Position numbers and translations under genes: made by a program
Shown: positions 1-13,606 of the stretch, in pieces
Layout: the number at the start of each line of letters is the position of its first letter
Numbering within the stretch: the first letter of the stretch is position 1
The notes under the pieces: model-generated
Databases searched by the model: none
What the model was told of the DNA's origin: nothing
Seen by the model: only the letters and a program-made list of their open reading frames with translations
Origin: Glandiceps talaboti
Taxonomy: Eukaryota > Hemichordata > Enteropneusta > Spengelidae
Assembly: GCF_964340395.1 (NCBI RefSeq)
Contig: NC_135553.1
Span: 12,911,001-12,975,000 of the forward strand
Length of the DNA stretch: 64,000 bases
Reading direction: 5' to 3'

Positions 1-1991
1 ATAGAATATTTTCTAATCACTTTATCACGACACAGACAGCTCACCTATAACTTCAATAATTACCTATGGCTGACCGTCTCTTTGGAACTCAAATTAAACC
101 GACTAATTCGAAAAAAATAATCCCGGTTTTTACTTGAATCGTTTCCTATGGGTTTCCACGGTTTTTGGTACTTAGCATTCACTGAGGACTATCTTAGTTA
201 GAAAAAAATGTATAGTATAGAAAAGCGATTTTATCGAATCTCACGAGATTTGCCGTTAATTTGGTCGTGTGTACCTAGGGAACGATTTCTCCCAGGAAAT
301 CAAACTTGCATTTTAAGCACTCTCAAATACGAGTCGTTGAAATAATCGAAAAGCTAAGAATGTTGATTTATCGATATTTAATTCTATAGTTTTCATTTCG
401 CGAGTCGGTCTTTAAGTACATTTAAGTAGGACATTTCAATTTGCACTATCAATTCATGTAATCTCGAAATTTCGAAAAAAAGTCCTTCGTTAATCAGCTA
501 CATCTAGGTCTACCAAAGAATTGTTGCATTGTTCGTAAACGGGCAGTGTCACATCTTTTAAGTTAAATACGATAGATTCATTTAATCTATTCGGGTTACA
601 TGTTCACGCACCAAAGATATGTGTGACGCCATATGATCTAGAGTAATCTGATTAAAATCCGAAACCTTCGCATAAAGTTACATTTTGACTATGCCTAATT
701 ATATATTCAGGTGAGCAAAAATTCTCACAAAGACACGTGGTCTGAAATACAACGATAAAAAATCGGAAAACATCGTTCAATCAATTTCGAATACCCTTAA
801 TATGTCAATTCCACTCATTAAGAGGTCAAGGGTAAGTACTTAATAGCAGCAGTTAACTCTACCACTTCAAGGTGCAATAGGTAAACTAACCAATTCTACA
901 ATAGAATCCACAACAAATTTCCTTTCATTTGGCGTAGATTCTTGATCTGCTTGTCTTGACGAGCACTTAACGTTTTACAGCGTTTGACAAATTATTGATA
1001 AGCTTTCTGCGATTTGAACAGCATCATGTGTGCTTTGGAAATTTAATATGCAAGTTGATTTGTGAATGCGATCTACTTTGCCGTCGCGTTATTTGAATTC
1101 TATAGCAATAATAAGATTATTAGATAAAATCAAAACAAGTAGAATGTATGGCAATTAGGGGCATTGTCAAGTTGTCATCTCCAATTAAACCATTACTTTC
1201 AGTTAGTGGTCATGATTAAGCTTCGTTAAATAGATTATGTAGAGATGATTGATTGCGCGTTACGGAAATTCATTAAAACCACCTCGGTTCAATTTGTGAC
1301 TATAGACAAAAGCTATTCAACAATTTTGATTATATTGTAATGGCACCCTTTTGTTTTTCTCTACTATGTGCCTTTTTAAGTATGCATTCTGGATTGTTTT
1401 GTGTATCATTTTTATTTTAAATAATCGTATATATACGTGTATATTTGACTTGGCTGTATACTTTATAAGTGTTTAATGTATGAAACCACGTCATCATAGG
1501 TTCTCGTAAAAGAGAGTATAACATTTTCTTGTATCTTTGTATATTTTCTACTTCTGATTTTGATACATTTGTCAAGTTGGTTTAAGTGGTGCTATTTAGC
1601 AATGTCAACGCTGTCCTTCTTATTACCATGAACTTGAGAAAGCGTAGACTGTAAGATTCGTGGTTGTGTACACTCCTGTAACCAAATGGGTAGTAGCAAG
1701 AGGTTACAGAAGTTTAAGAATATTTCAGTCTTTGACTAGAGCAAATGTATCATATTGTGTGGCACATTTTCAACTCTTTGACTTTGTATTTTGTGTGCTT
1801 AACTCGCCTATTATTGAAGTTTTGTCCACCGTGTTGCATTCAAGTTGCACTAACTTGAAAATCTGAATATGTACATAACGATCACAGTCTGCTGTCCGAG
1901 CTCAAACATTGACCCTCGACACCTGGAGTAATAAGTATCACATATCAGCAGCATGCTGATTTTCTCGTGTCACTCTCTCTCGTTCTGTCAG
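1..1991. other. Gene-free AT-rich stretch
   Basis: I see no recognisable gene, RNA or mobile element here. Open frames are short (under 70 codons) and unlike known proteins. The DNA is AT-rich with no long simple repeats, consistent with intron or intergenic sequence. A distal exon or enhancer cannot be excluded. Confidence 0.6.
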
Positions 1992-2155
1992 CAAAGTGTG
2001 ACACCCAGAACACTTTCAATAATTATTTTAAGACAGCGAGAATAAGCGAACATGTTAATGATGATATGTATGGTGTAAAACATATACTGTTAAAGGGCCA
2101 AGAGTGTTTCTTTTATGACAACAAAAACTGTCAAATGGACATTAGAAAAAAATAG
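1992..2155 (+). CDS. Possible 3'-terminal coding exon, unknown protein
   Basis: A pyrimidine-rich run (CTCTCTCTCGTTCTGTCAG) forms a plausible splice acceptor ending at 1991. From 1992 the frame stays open to a TAG at 2153-2155, giving about 54 residues after a two-base split codon. The peptide is polar with three cysteines (KCDTQ near its start, GQECFFYD and KNCQMD near its end) and reads more like a secreted or extracellular domain fragment than random AT-rich translation. I do not recognise the family. No upstream exon of the same gene was identified and no clear poly(A) signal decides the end, so this may still be a chance frame. Confidence 0.25.
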
Positions 2156-4853
2156 ACGGCTAGGAAAATGTCATCTGTGACTTAGCAAGTAGTTACTTCC
2201 CAAGGGTCTACTGTATCTTACGGGCATGCGGTAATAAGAAATTTGACTTGAGCCATAGACGCAAAAAAGGTCAGCCTATCCTTTTTAAATTAAAACGAAC
2301 GGACGACGTTGAATTATGAACACGACACATTGTTTGTTAGACTCCGGAAGAATTAAGAACATAAACAAATCCGACATTTAATTTGGAATTGATAATTTAT
2401 TGCCTGCAAGAGAGGAACTGATGGTAGTGCATTTATCAATATGAACAGTGTCTTCTTCTTTGTTTATAGATAGAATAGATTAATCTTGATGTTACCAACA
2501 AGACATGAAGGTCAATCTAAATTGAAAGCGAACCATCTACCCTGCAGGTAGCAGCATGCCTTCTTCAGCAACACAATATATTTAGTAGACCCCGCGTTGG
2601 TTGGCAAAGAAAGTCTCCGAGTAATAAAGAGGAATGTCGGACTGTACTTTGATCAAAACCTAGATGCATCTGTTTATAGGATCATATAGAGCAGTTAAAA
2701 AGGACTTCAAAATGTCAGGGCTACATATGACTTTTACAGACACCGACAAGTGTTAACTCATCGATTAATAGTACTTTCTTCTGTTTTGCAGACATTGTCA
2801 CTATATAACGCCTACGTACAAAACACGGAGTTAACCGTTACCTTCACTAATACGCCGCCTCCTTAATTCACCCCTTCATTACAGCCCACCCCTGCACGTA
2901 TTATAACGACAAGAATTTTTACATGAATTCTGGAATGAGAAAATCATTTGCATGCGTCTTGTTTCACCGAATTTGCGTGTAGGTTGGGAATGGTAATGTT
3001 AACCAGAATGCAAGATTATTGTGATGAACTTATCATCTATAAAAGTTCAATCTTATTATTGCAAAATTGATATTTTGGACGAAACTGTCAAATTATGACA
3101 TACAAATTCACACGAGACACCTTTTATTTATACGACCTCTTCTTATGGAGGTGAACGTGATATTATTGGTAAGAGTAATCACTTTGAAGAGAGAGGTTAA
3201 TTTACAATTCTATTTCTTACAGGGTGTCTCTACGGGAACACAACTGTCAATTTGACATCTCACAGAGCTCAAACTTTGTTTGAGTTTGCTTTCAACTGAT
3301 TTTTAGTTGATTAATGAATTCACGACGGTATTAAGATATCTCCGCTCGTAATAACAAGAATGAATCAAAGTGGACATCCATATAATCGCTTGCACTGAAA
3401 TATTTACTGCTGTACAGAAGATTGAGTTTGACAAATTTTCAAATTGAGTGTTTACGAATAGCAGTAAGTGAAATAAAACTCGAAACCGGAATAATACACT
3501 ATCATCAAATTTGATTCTTGTACGCTTTTCAGTATATATGAAATGTGTGGGTATTTTTTTACGACTATAGTCTTTGAGATTACTCCCACTTGTACGATGG
3601 TTGAGACACTTGATATCACTGTTATTGAGTACATGGCCGAGCATATGGTTTCTCGCTCGCTTCTTAAAAGCTCCTAGTCTCTTTCTTCACAACCATAAAA
3701 TTGGCATGATTACAACTGTATAGTTTTAATGTTTAGTACATCAATAGATGTATTTTCTGTTGAGAGAAATAAACAATCACTGAAAATAAACGCCAAATAT
3801 AAGTTTTAAATACACCCGTAAAAGACATAGGTTATGTAATGTTTACATCTCAAATACTGGATAGCGGTAAACAATAGAAACTCACTTTTTAGGCGATATG
3901 AACAATGTTTTACAAATTTATTCAAGAAACTGATGTGCAAAATATTACACCAGATTCTATAACACGAGTGAGATGTGCCGTAGTAACATCGCAATTAAAA
4001 CATAAATGATTCTCAAAAAGGTATTTGTTTGTAAGCGCTAGTTATTACGGTAGAAAACACCCAAAGGACAGATTTCCGTTAAATACAGAAATTCTTAAAA
4101 GCTCTCCAGTTTTTGCCATATTAAAGTTTTCCATTTTTTGGAATAAAATGAATGTTACAGTTCATGATCTTTTAATTTCCACCTTTTAATTTCCCATAGC
4201 ATCAACGCAGTATTTGGCGGCCATGTTGGCTTTTGAACTGGTAATGCGTTCTACTTTTATTGAGTAATGTAAAAACTTCAGTCTTGCTATGTATTAATGG
4301 TAGGGATTACAGGATTGAAAGAATCCATGATTAGTTAATATACAATACAGGTATATGATAAGCAATTGACTTCAATCCTTTCGTCCAGCTTTCATAAACT
4401 TGGATTAATTTTATATATGTTTCTCCTAATTTAATCAAGGTTTATTAATTTGAACTTACTTTAATTAGATTATCATTTAATCTGATTCTAATCAAGAGAT
4501 AAATCAAGTTAAAATTTGATTGATCAAAATTTATGAAATTACGAGCCATGTTTTTGTACGCTATTTCGCCAATTCTCTTGATGTGTAGACTCTTACGAAT
4601 TATTTTGATTTGATGCCAAGTGTTTGACGAGTAACTGTTCACTTGGCTAACTTTGTTACTTTTGAAGAAAAGAGTATTCATAACACGAATCTAGAAATGG
4701 CGTAGTGTGAGAGCAGAATACTAGAGCACTTATTTCGTATATTGTCAAAGCATGTCGTTTATTCATGTAAATTAACGCAGCATGTTCATTTACAATGAAC
4801 GTTGTAAACATTTGCTGTTACCGTGTTCATACTAATACCACCAACTTAAAATA
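2156..4853. other. Gene-free AT-rich stretch
   Basis: Nothing recognisable. A 113-codon minus-strand frame at 3303-3644 has no family resemblance, no signal peptide and no supporting splice context, and I treat it as chance. Confidence 0.55.
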
Positions 4854-4895
4854 AACAACAACAACAACAACAACAACAGCAGCAGCAGCAGCAGC

Positions 4896-4927
<32 letters not shown>

Positions 4928-4928
4928 C
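4854..4928. repeat. (CAA)n/(CAG)n trinucleotide microsatellite
   Basis: About 75 bases of CAA repeats with an internal block of about six CAG units. The mixed CAA-CAG-CAA organisation suggests a point change that spread by slippage. It does not sit in a supported open frame, so a polyglutamine tract is not implied. Confidence 0.95.
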
Positions 4929-5137
4929 CTCAAGAATCACGATGTTAACTTGTGAAGAAGGAATCAAAGTGATCTTAAAATTACCCCATTTTAGAATCCA
5001 AATATCCTATAATGAGTTAACTCTAGAAGAAAAGAAAAGAAACAAACCCAAACTTCATTCGTATTTTAAAAAGGATCAGGACTAATGGTAGTTTCGAAAA
5101 TGTCGATGTTCATGCAAATTGGCTGCCGAGGCGCACT

Positions 5138-5210
5138 TAAACAAAAACAAACAAACAAACAAACAAAGAAACAAACAAAGAAACAAACAAACAAACAAAC
5201 AAACAAAAAC
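5138..5210. repeat. (AAAC)n microsatellite
   Basis: AAAC/CAAA tetranucleotides with a few G substitutions (CAAAGAAA). Read in reverse this gives a run of Phe/Val/Cys/Leu codons, which explains the false cysteine-rich open frame at 5066-5389 on the minus strand. Confidence 0.95.
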
Positions 5211-8085
5211 ATTATCAGGCAGACGAAATTATCAAATTCAAATAAATGAATTATCTTAAAAGAATTGTTTGTAAAATACGAAATGTTGAAATATCTCGAC
5301 CACAAGCGGAAATGATATGACACTTTGTATTTGAAAGCGAGGCTTATATCCGTTTGTGATCGCAGTAATCTTATCTGTTTGATTTCCATATCTCAACTAT
5401 TACACAGTAGGTATCGGCCAATTATTCTTTACACCTCCTTACGGTTTTATTTGTAGTGCAGTAGCAATTCCAATGTGATATATATAAAGAAATGAGAAGA
5501 AATCGATGTTTAGTGGCATCACATCTGACGGGACTAAGTTCTATACTAAATGTTTGACTCATTAAACGCAGAAGCTCAAGTGAATTTAAAATTACCGTAA
5601 CTATATTATTTAATGTTGTCTCATTCAACCGTTTGGTTGGGATGGAAACAATACACAAATTACAGAGCAACATGAAATAATACAAGAACAGACGCAACAG
5701 CTGTAGTCTCTTGAACAGGAATCAAGGTGCACAATGTTTCTATACACAAAAATTCATATTATTTTGATGATGGCAACACTGACTATTTTCAAATTACTGT
5801 TTGCTTGTTATCAAATCTTCACAAGTACGGACGAGAATGAAAAGATCAAATACGACTTTTCACCACGTTTTTGAGGCAACGAGCGCAGGATGGAGTGAGC
5901 ACATTTGTTTTAAATTGTGCACGCCATATATCCTTTATTACCAAATTGTGTTTTCGCATTACGATCACTCTGAATACCAAGCAAATTCGGATTACGAATG
6001 TTTATATCGAATGTTTAAAAGATGTCCCATCACTTCAATACAAACAATGTCCTTTGTTTTATTTTGATTGTACGCCCACAAGTAAGTTTTCCAGTAGTCC
6101 AATATTTATTACAGATACATGTCAGTTTGTCACAGTCCACCTTACCCATGACCTCATGAATATTCATCTACTTCGTGATAAACAATGTATAAGATATATA
6201 GGCACAACGAAACAAAGTATTTTACCAACAAAATTGATAATACCATTGAAAACTCATTAATTTATTTATACTGAATCCCAGACTTCAGCATTTCAAGTTC
6301 AAGAACCTTCATCTTTCGGAATTGACGTCCTAGAGTTCAAAACATCGATCGTAATCACTTCCCAGCATCCTTTTACAGAGAAATGGCCATTTTGGGACTT
6401 ACTAACCTGGTAAAGCGCTCTACAAAATCTATACCCAAGTGTAAAACATCTGAACATAACCCTAGAGACATGTACATCATTTAGTCATCCAGGATTATTT
6501 TAGCTTATGTGGACATATTTACGCTTCATTAATCGAGATACATTGCGTGAAATGCATACAATTGCGTCGCTGCTTCACAGTACAGTCTTTTATAGTTGCC
6601 ACATATCTCATTACTTTTTCTTTTGGAAAGAAGTGAGTACGAACTAATATTACACAAGATCTTCTTTTTTGTATGCTATTTCGGATTTTAACGTTGAAGC
6701 GCAATGCTCTAGCTAATTATACCACGCGGCGTGATACACAATCTTGAGTGATAAATAGGTTGCCTGAAGGAATAGTGTCTCCCCACTGATTCTATTTAAT
6801 CTACATCAGATGGATTTACGTGGTTGTTATAAACATCATCCGTATCATGTGGAACTCCCTACACACTCGACAGTCTTTCCTAATAGTGTAAAATCACGCT
6901 ACTGCCTTTATCTCGGACGAAAACTTACTCTGGTCGTTTTGGGTCGATGACACACGGGCAGTTATCCATGCAGAGTGTCCCAAAGAGGAATACAAATAAC
7001 CGTAGTGACGCAGTGTTTGTATTGTATCGACAATGTGTTTAAACAATTGTGTAAATACGCTGCCGTATATGAACACCTGAATTAAATTAAATTTGTCCAC
7101 ATAAGTAACAACACTCAGAAACGTCGTCGTCTGTATACATAAATGGTAGGTTCTGCAGTTCAATCGTACCGATATTGAAGTCACCAAGTCATGCCGTTTC
7201 CTTGATCCATTTACTTCCCGTTCTTTAAGTTTCAATCCTGAATCAAACAGTGTTTAAGTATCTGTAAAGTATAAAGCTCATTTGTGTAATATTGATCTAT
7301 TGGGAATGATTGATAATCCCATTGAATTTACAGTCGCATTAATGTTTTATTGATCAAACATAAATGAACCTCAGCACCATGTGATCGATCCACAGAGTAA
7401 TGTCAGTTTCATCCAGTCCATCAGATTATAAAGCATGATCATCACAAGGGAAACATTGGGCAAGTACTTCTATGAATAATGAGATTCAAGGTTAAACTCA
7501 AGATACATTAACTGCCTTGGGACAGTCTATGTTTTTACAGCGTACTTCGACTATTGAGTCTACTGAAACATGTACAATGAAAAGTTCGAGCCCAATGTCG
7601 GCTTGATTGCCCAAAACTATTAATAATCAATGTAGCTTCATTGAAACGACAAGTATAAGAATTGCCTTTAACTCATCGTGGCTCATAAAAGGAATTGTTT
7701 TAATATAAGATACACTTGTGAGAATTGAGTATTGTCATATAGAAAACAATACGGAAAAAGCCTACACAGGCTGAAGATGATCACGGTCATATAAGCTGTG
7801 AAAAATGCTCTTTATATAGATTCATACTTAAATGCCAATGTCATCTTGATAAGACACGCAAACTTGTGGCATGCCGAATAAGTTATGTAACTTTATAAAA
7901 TTACTGAGAATCTAAGAAAAAGGAGAAGAATGTGAAACAGAGGATGAGGAATATTTTAAATGGAACATTTTAAAATCGTTTTTAAACTACTTAAAACTGA
8001 ACATACTATTTTGTACTCAACAAACGAGCGATTTTAAGAAAGTTTGAAACAAAGTACAACATTTAATGATGTGCTAAACAGGATT
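5211..8085. other. Gene-free AT-rich stretch
   Basis: Frames of 129 codons (5871-6260, plus) and 113 codons (6894-7235, minus) are the longest here. Neither contains a motif I recognise nor convincing flanking splice sites. Confidence 0.55.
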
Positions 8086-8087
8086 TT

Positions 8088-8118
<31 letters not shown>

Positions 8119-8132
8119 TTTTTTGGGGGGGG
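8086..8132. repeat. (TTTA)n followed by T9-G8 block
   Basis: About seven TTTA units run into nine T then eight G. The T-to-G homopolymer junction recurs elsewhere in the window (9609-9619, 58445-58455 in reverse, 59593-59626). On the minus strand it reads C-run, A-run, TAAA repeat, as might follow a poly(A)-like tail, but no retroelement body was recognised beside it. Confidence 0.9.
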
Positions 8133-9263
8133 AGAAAGTAACATTAAGGACGGTCGAGTGCAGTTATCTATTAAGTATATCAGCAAATTATTAACATATA
8201 TACGTGTTTTGCATGTGTATTTCTGAAGGTGAAGACGCACGGTGAGAGTAACATCGAAAAACAGAACAGACGGTGATAAGGACGAATTGAAATATCGCAG
8301 AATTATAAGTATCTCGCCAACAACGTATTGCATAAGAGGAAAGGTATCATTTGATCAAATTGAAACAACAAAGTGAGTTTGACTTATCAACCATGCTGCT
8401 TAAGGAATGACGCATACGAACTGTAAATCATCTACGGCTTGTTGGCATTCAAGCCTCTTCTTTCAACGTGACATGTCTACTTTATCATTAAAACATATTG
8501 AAAATCATATCACGATGTACAAAGGTAAACATTATATGAGTAAACTGAACAAATCGACTATTTGCTACGCTTGCGCTTTATTTGTTGAATCTGGTCATTT
8601 TACGTAACTACATTATACTTAATTAAAAAGTGTTGTCTTTGAACACCGACTGACTTAATATAAGAAATATGATTTGACAAATAAACTTAAGTACTTGGTA
8701 CCTTTGCGTATATTAATTAATGCGACGTTTTCAAGATTATGCGTTTTAACTATCCTCGTAATGACAACTACAGATGACTTACATACACGTATAAAATTAA
8801 CATAGTTTATGAACTATGAACTTAAACATTGTTAAACATCGGTAAGCAGCACAGCAAAGTCCAAGTTTGGCTACAAAACGTTTGATAAAATACTTCAATG
8901 CTGGTACACTGTAAAATTAGTAGATCTCCTTTCTTTTGAAATTAACTTTTAACGAAAGCATCAGGCGATAAAGAGAAATTTTAATCATCATTGCAACAAA
9001 AAGTAGATTTCAATTGATTGTTCTATTAACGCCACGTTTGAACTGATACGTTTCAAGTCCCGTCAAGAATGTCATTATCAAAAGACAAGACGTATATTCA
9101 TTTGTACCGAATGGATCTTCAATATAAGCATTGTGAAATAATGCCCATTATGTTCCAAAACTTTTAATGTAACTGCAAGCAAAACCTTTTTCCATGAATG
9201 TGTCACAGAATAACAGGGAATATACATCAATACATGAGTGTGTTGACCAGATTACGACAACAA
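8133..9263. other. Gene-free AT-rich stretch
   Basis: No recognisable feature. Open frames of 60-74 codons have no resemblance to known families. Confidence 0.6.
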
Positions 9264-9397
9264 TTTGTTTGTTTGTTTGTTTGTTTGTATGTATGTATGT
9301 ATGTATGTATGTATGTATGTATGTATGTATGTATGTATGTATGTATGTATACATGTATGAATGCATGTGCGTGTATGTATGTATGTATGTATGTATG

Positions 9398-9431
<34 letters not shown>

Positions 9432-9619
9432 TGTATGTGTTTATTTGTTTATTTGTTTGTTTGTTTATTTATTTATTTATTTATTTGTTTGTTTGTTTGT
9501 TTGTTTATTTATTTATTTGTTTGTTTGTTTGTTTGTTTGTTTGTTTGTGTGTGTGTGTTTATTTGTTTGTTTGTTTGCGTGTTTGTTTGTTTGTTTGTTT
9601 TATTTTAATTTTTTGGGGG
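9264..9619. repeat. Compound (TTTG)n-(TATG)n-(TTTG/TTTA)n microsatellite
   Basis: A TTTG block (to about 9287), then a long TATG/TGTA block (to about 9441), then mixed TTTG and TTTA units, a short GT run near 9548-9558, and finally T6-G5 at 9609-9619. All units are related by single substitutions, so the array probably grew from one tetranucleotide seed. It explains the overlapping 105-167 codon Tyr/Val/Cys/Met and Phe/Val/Cys/Leu frames, which are not proteins. Confidence 0.97.
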
Positions 9620-12600
9620 ATATATTGGGAAAAACTTATGGTATCTATATTGCAACTTGTGAAGCTAGGGAGAAATAGAATTAGAAGTATACTCTGATAC
9701 ACGTTTTCAGTTAGATAGTGGGGTTTCCATTTGCAGACAGACTTTACCTTTACCTGAACGCAGCTTGAACTGTTTTTTATCAAGCATCAAGTCAGTCAAC
9801 CTTTAAACATGTACTATTTTCCCTCATAAAGATTCTATCTATGTGTAAATACACACTTCCATCCTATTCTTATGAAACCTTCTTTTGGTTACTTAGTTTG
9901 CTTTTAACTATAACCGGGTATCTAGACACACGTACGACCTTGGCTGAGCCATTGCTGAGAGAGTTTGTTGTATCCAGTGTAGGTATCATTGGACACAGCT
10001 CAATGAAATGTAGTGGATACTCAATTTTCCACGTGAAGTAACAGAATCACAGACGGTTATTTCATTAAATTCTTTGGATTTTGTATTTCCATTTAGACTT
10101 TGTGGAGCTGCTATACCGCAAGACAGTATTGTTTCTGTCTGGGGTTATAGCTAAACTGAATCCCAAGAGTGCCATTCTTCTCTGTCGTGTCTCAGACCTA
10201 CTATAATTATGGATTATTTTCCACATGTGCCTGATTCCTATAATCCCCCAATTGTCCAGAGACCAATGTTCAGGGATTGCCTCCCCTAAAATCACCAATT
10301 TCGATTGATGCTATAGATATGACGGATTACAAATAGACCATTCGTCAACTTTCATCTATCACCAAAAGGCAGTCAGTAATAGCTATATACTAAGACCGAA
10401 CTAGTCGATTGGGAAAACATTTCGATCCAGAAGAAGCTGCCTTTGGTATCATATTGTCTATCATTCGAACTTATGGCAACAGTTGAAATAGGTAGAATTA
10501 TTCATTTGCCAAAATCTTGTCCGTAATATGACCCCTAAAACTAGTAGTTTTAACATTGCTACGTTATTGGTCAAACTCCACCAGAATGTCTCTTATAAAC
10601 AACGTGACCCATCAAATTGAATTCGCTTGATCGATAGTTGAAAGCCGAACATTAACAATGTAACAGTGCTTCACCCATTATCGACGACTGGTAATCCATA
10701 GTACCTATATTGTATTGCAGCTGCTATTTACACGCTCATCATGGGATTAAAACTCAGCAATCTCTCACAACAAGGAGTAAAAGGGTGAGTGTAGTTTAAG
10801 GGGTACAGACATTGATCCGATTATCCCTGTCAGTTTTAGCTCAGTTGTCCGTCAGTGGTAATTCGTCTTAGTGAAGCATTACATCCGTATGAAAACTATT
10901 AGTCTAAGAATACATTTGATGAACATCTATAGATGTGGGAGGGGGGGGGGTGAATAAAATCACATCATCTGTAAGTCGAGGGCTTAAATAAATGTGGTTT
11001 TACTTTTGATACTTGTGAAATCAACCTTTAGTTAATTCACCCTTTGTAATTATGAATGACATTACTTTTGTAGGTGTTAAACATGAGAAAAAAACAAGAG
11101 TAAAGTTTGAAAGTACTGGAATGTTTACCATGTTATACAGGATAAATCGATCATTTGTATGTATAAAAGCCCCCAAAACACAAACAATGACAATGTCGAC
11201 AGCTTGAACATACTTAACTGTATTTTAAAAACAAAGCGTTGCTTTGCTGACATCTCATGTGAACTAGAAATTCTTTCCATTCGACACAAATGTTGATATA
11301 TGTCTCAATAACATCAACACGGTTCGACTAACAAAGTAAAATGTTGACGGCGCATAATGCAGAACTGCAGTCAACTGCAAGTCCGGCAACGGAGAGCCAA
11401 CAGCAAAAAGTGTTGCCGTTGTAAAGTGGCACTGCAAGAAGTGTTATGCATTAGTGCATGGAAAATAATTCTTTTAAAAAAAATTAGGGAAGTGCTTTAT
11501 GATTTAACAAGAATGCTGTGTCTGTTTGAATGACTGCACATATGGACAAGATATACATAGAATGGAGATACTTGCAATACGCGTATTTGCTACTCACTTT
11601 GCATCGTCATAGAAGTGTAAAGTGTAAAATAAATTGTGATTTAGAGCTAGTCCTTATCGAATTTAATTTTAGAATACTTTCCAATAAAGGAGAAAATTCT
11701 TTTACCCTCTAATTCGGTGAGAATCACTGATATTCTGTTTTCGTCTTACACCACGTTAATTTAGATATTAATACTTGACAAAGCTGTAGAAAGATCAAGA
11801 TTAATTAGCACTAAACCAAGGGCAAGAAGTCAGACTGTCTATCGACTTGTATGTATGTTTGTTAATGTAAACAGCATTTGGTACACCACAACGTTTAGCA
11901 ACCCTTGTGTGGTATTTTGATGCATTGAGATGTTTCACTTGTTCCAATTGGTAATTGATCGAGGTAGATAAATCAGTTCAACATGCTTAGTTAGAGCCAT
12001 GCAATCACAGTTATGTCAGCGTGTAATATCTGCCATTTTTGACGATACATATACTTCGTTGTAAGTTGTTGTTTGTTGTTGTACTCATCTTAATTACATC
12101 TATTTGTTTTATCTTGATTTTCATCAACAATAATTAAACAAGTAACACAAAAGAAGAACGCATGATTTTGAAGAGTATCAAATACGCCTAATTCTTTTTA
12201 GCAGGATGGTGGAGGTGAAAATCTATGGAACGTTGTTGCCAGAACAGAATTGTATTCCTATTTTCAATTTCGTTATGTTCTTGTACTTGCTGTAGTTTTG
12301 AGATCGCTCACTGTCCAAAGCCAACAAGATTCACGCTCATTTATATCACAGACGGACAAATAGACGGTACCACGATCAAGTAAATGTTTAAACACGATCA
12401 TCAAACCAGTGTACACAGAGAGATAATTAAGTAAATCTGAATAATTAAGTCGTTGCATTGATAGCAAATTTTGAATAGTTTTCCAATTTTCCAACGGAAA
12501 AAAATAGCGAAACTTAGGGGCAAGGTATATTTACTATGACTGTTTTTAATTAGAGAATTTAAGTTCATCGTGCAAAATGAGGGTAATGGCCTTTCGCAGC

Positions 12601-13378
12601 TAATTAGGCGGTTTCAGAAACTAGAAACAAGGCAAATGGAAATTCTTCTGTGTTGGTAAACCATAGTATTGAATTTAACTTTTGTTTCAAACAAGGTAAT
12701 TTGATGACATCATATACGTCTTTGATGAACATTACCCTTAATATTTCTCAATATTGCACCCTTCCTATCATATTTAAAGAGACAGAAATGCCAGCGTATT
12801 GAAACTTAAATAGATGTGTCCATAACTCATCACGAATAATTACTGAATGCATTAAACTACATTCAATTTGACAAAGAGTTGCCATTATTTGTCATTCTAC
12901 AGCAGCTAGACATGTCTTTTGCGTGCTGACTTATTTTACCTTCAGTTATATACAGGTTGTCATTTTTACAAAATTCAACATGCTAGTCTGTAATTCGTAC
13001 TCCCGGTTATTTATTTACGTGATAAACAATGTGCTGATAATATTCTTACTACTTTTAACGTTTTGTAAAAGTCACACGATGCAATGTTCTATAGATGTCG
13101 ACCTCTTCATGGTTGTCTCACTAACATCGCTGACGTCAATAATTGGAGTCGCAAACCAATTGGGAGTGACTTGACCCTGCTTTTAGACGCCAATGAATAA
13201 AAGAGACGACATTCTCTAGGTTGTTTCTTGAATGTTAAGTAGCTGTGGTTTGTGCCTTGGGAAAATGCTTCACGTCGCAGTGAGACGTGCATGACAATGT
13301 TGACAATGATATACATATGCTATTACAGTACTTTTGTTATCGCAATAATGGAATAAGTTGTCATACGCATGTACTCGC
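9620..13378. other. Gene-free stretch
   Basis: No gene or element recognised. A G-rich patch at about 10938-10951 is the only compositional oddity. A tRNA A-box-like string near 10838 lacks a B box or foldable arms. Confidence 0.55.
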
Positions 13379-13432
13379 ATGTATGTATGTATGTATGTAT
13401 GTATGTATGTATGTATGTATGTATGTGTGTGC

Positions 13433-13465
<33 letters not shown>

Positions 13466-13537
13466 TGTATGTATGTATGTATGTGTGTGTATGTATGTAT
13501 GTATGGATGTGTGTGTGTATGTATGTATGTATGTATG

Positions 13538-13568
<31 letters not shown>

Positions 13569-13606
13569 TATGTATGTGTGTATGGATGTATGTGTGTATG
13601 GATGTA
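13379..13606. repeat. (TATG)n microsatellite with interruptions
   Basis: About 230 bases of TATG/GTAT repeats broken by GTGTG and GGATG variants. The mirror reading (CATA)n gives the false Thr/Tyr/Ile/His frames on the minus strand. Confidence 0.97.

Noticed and set aside
10835-10860. tRNA A-box-like TAGCTCAGTTG
   Set aside because: The following sequence lacks the B box and cloverleaf arms.
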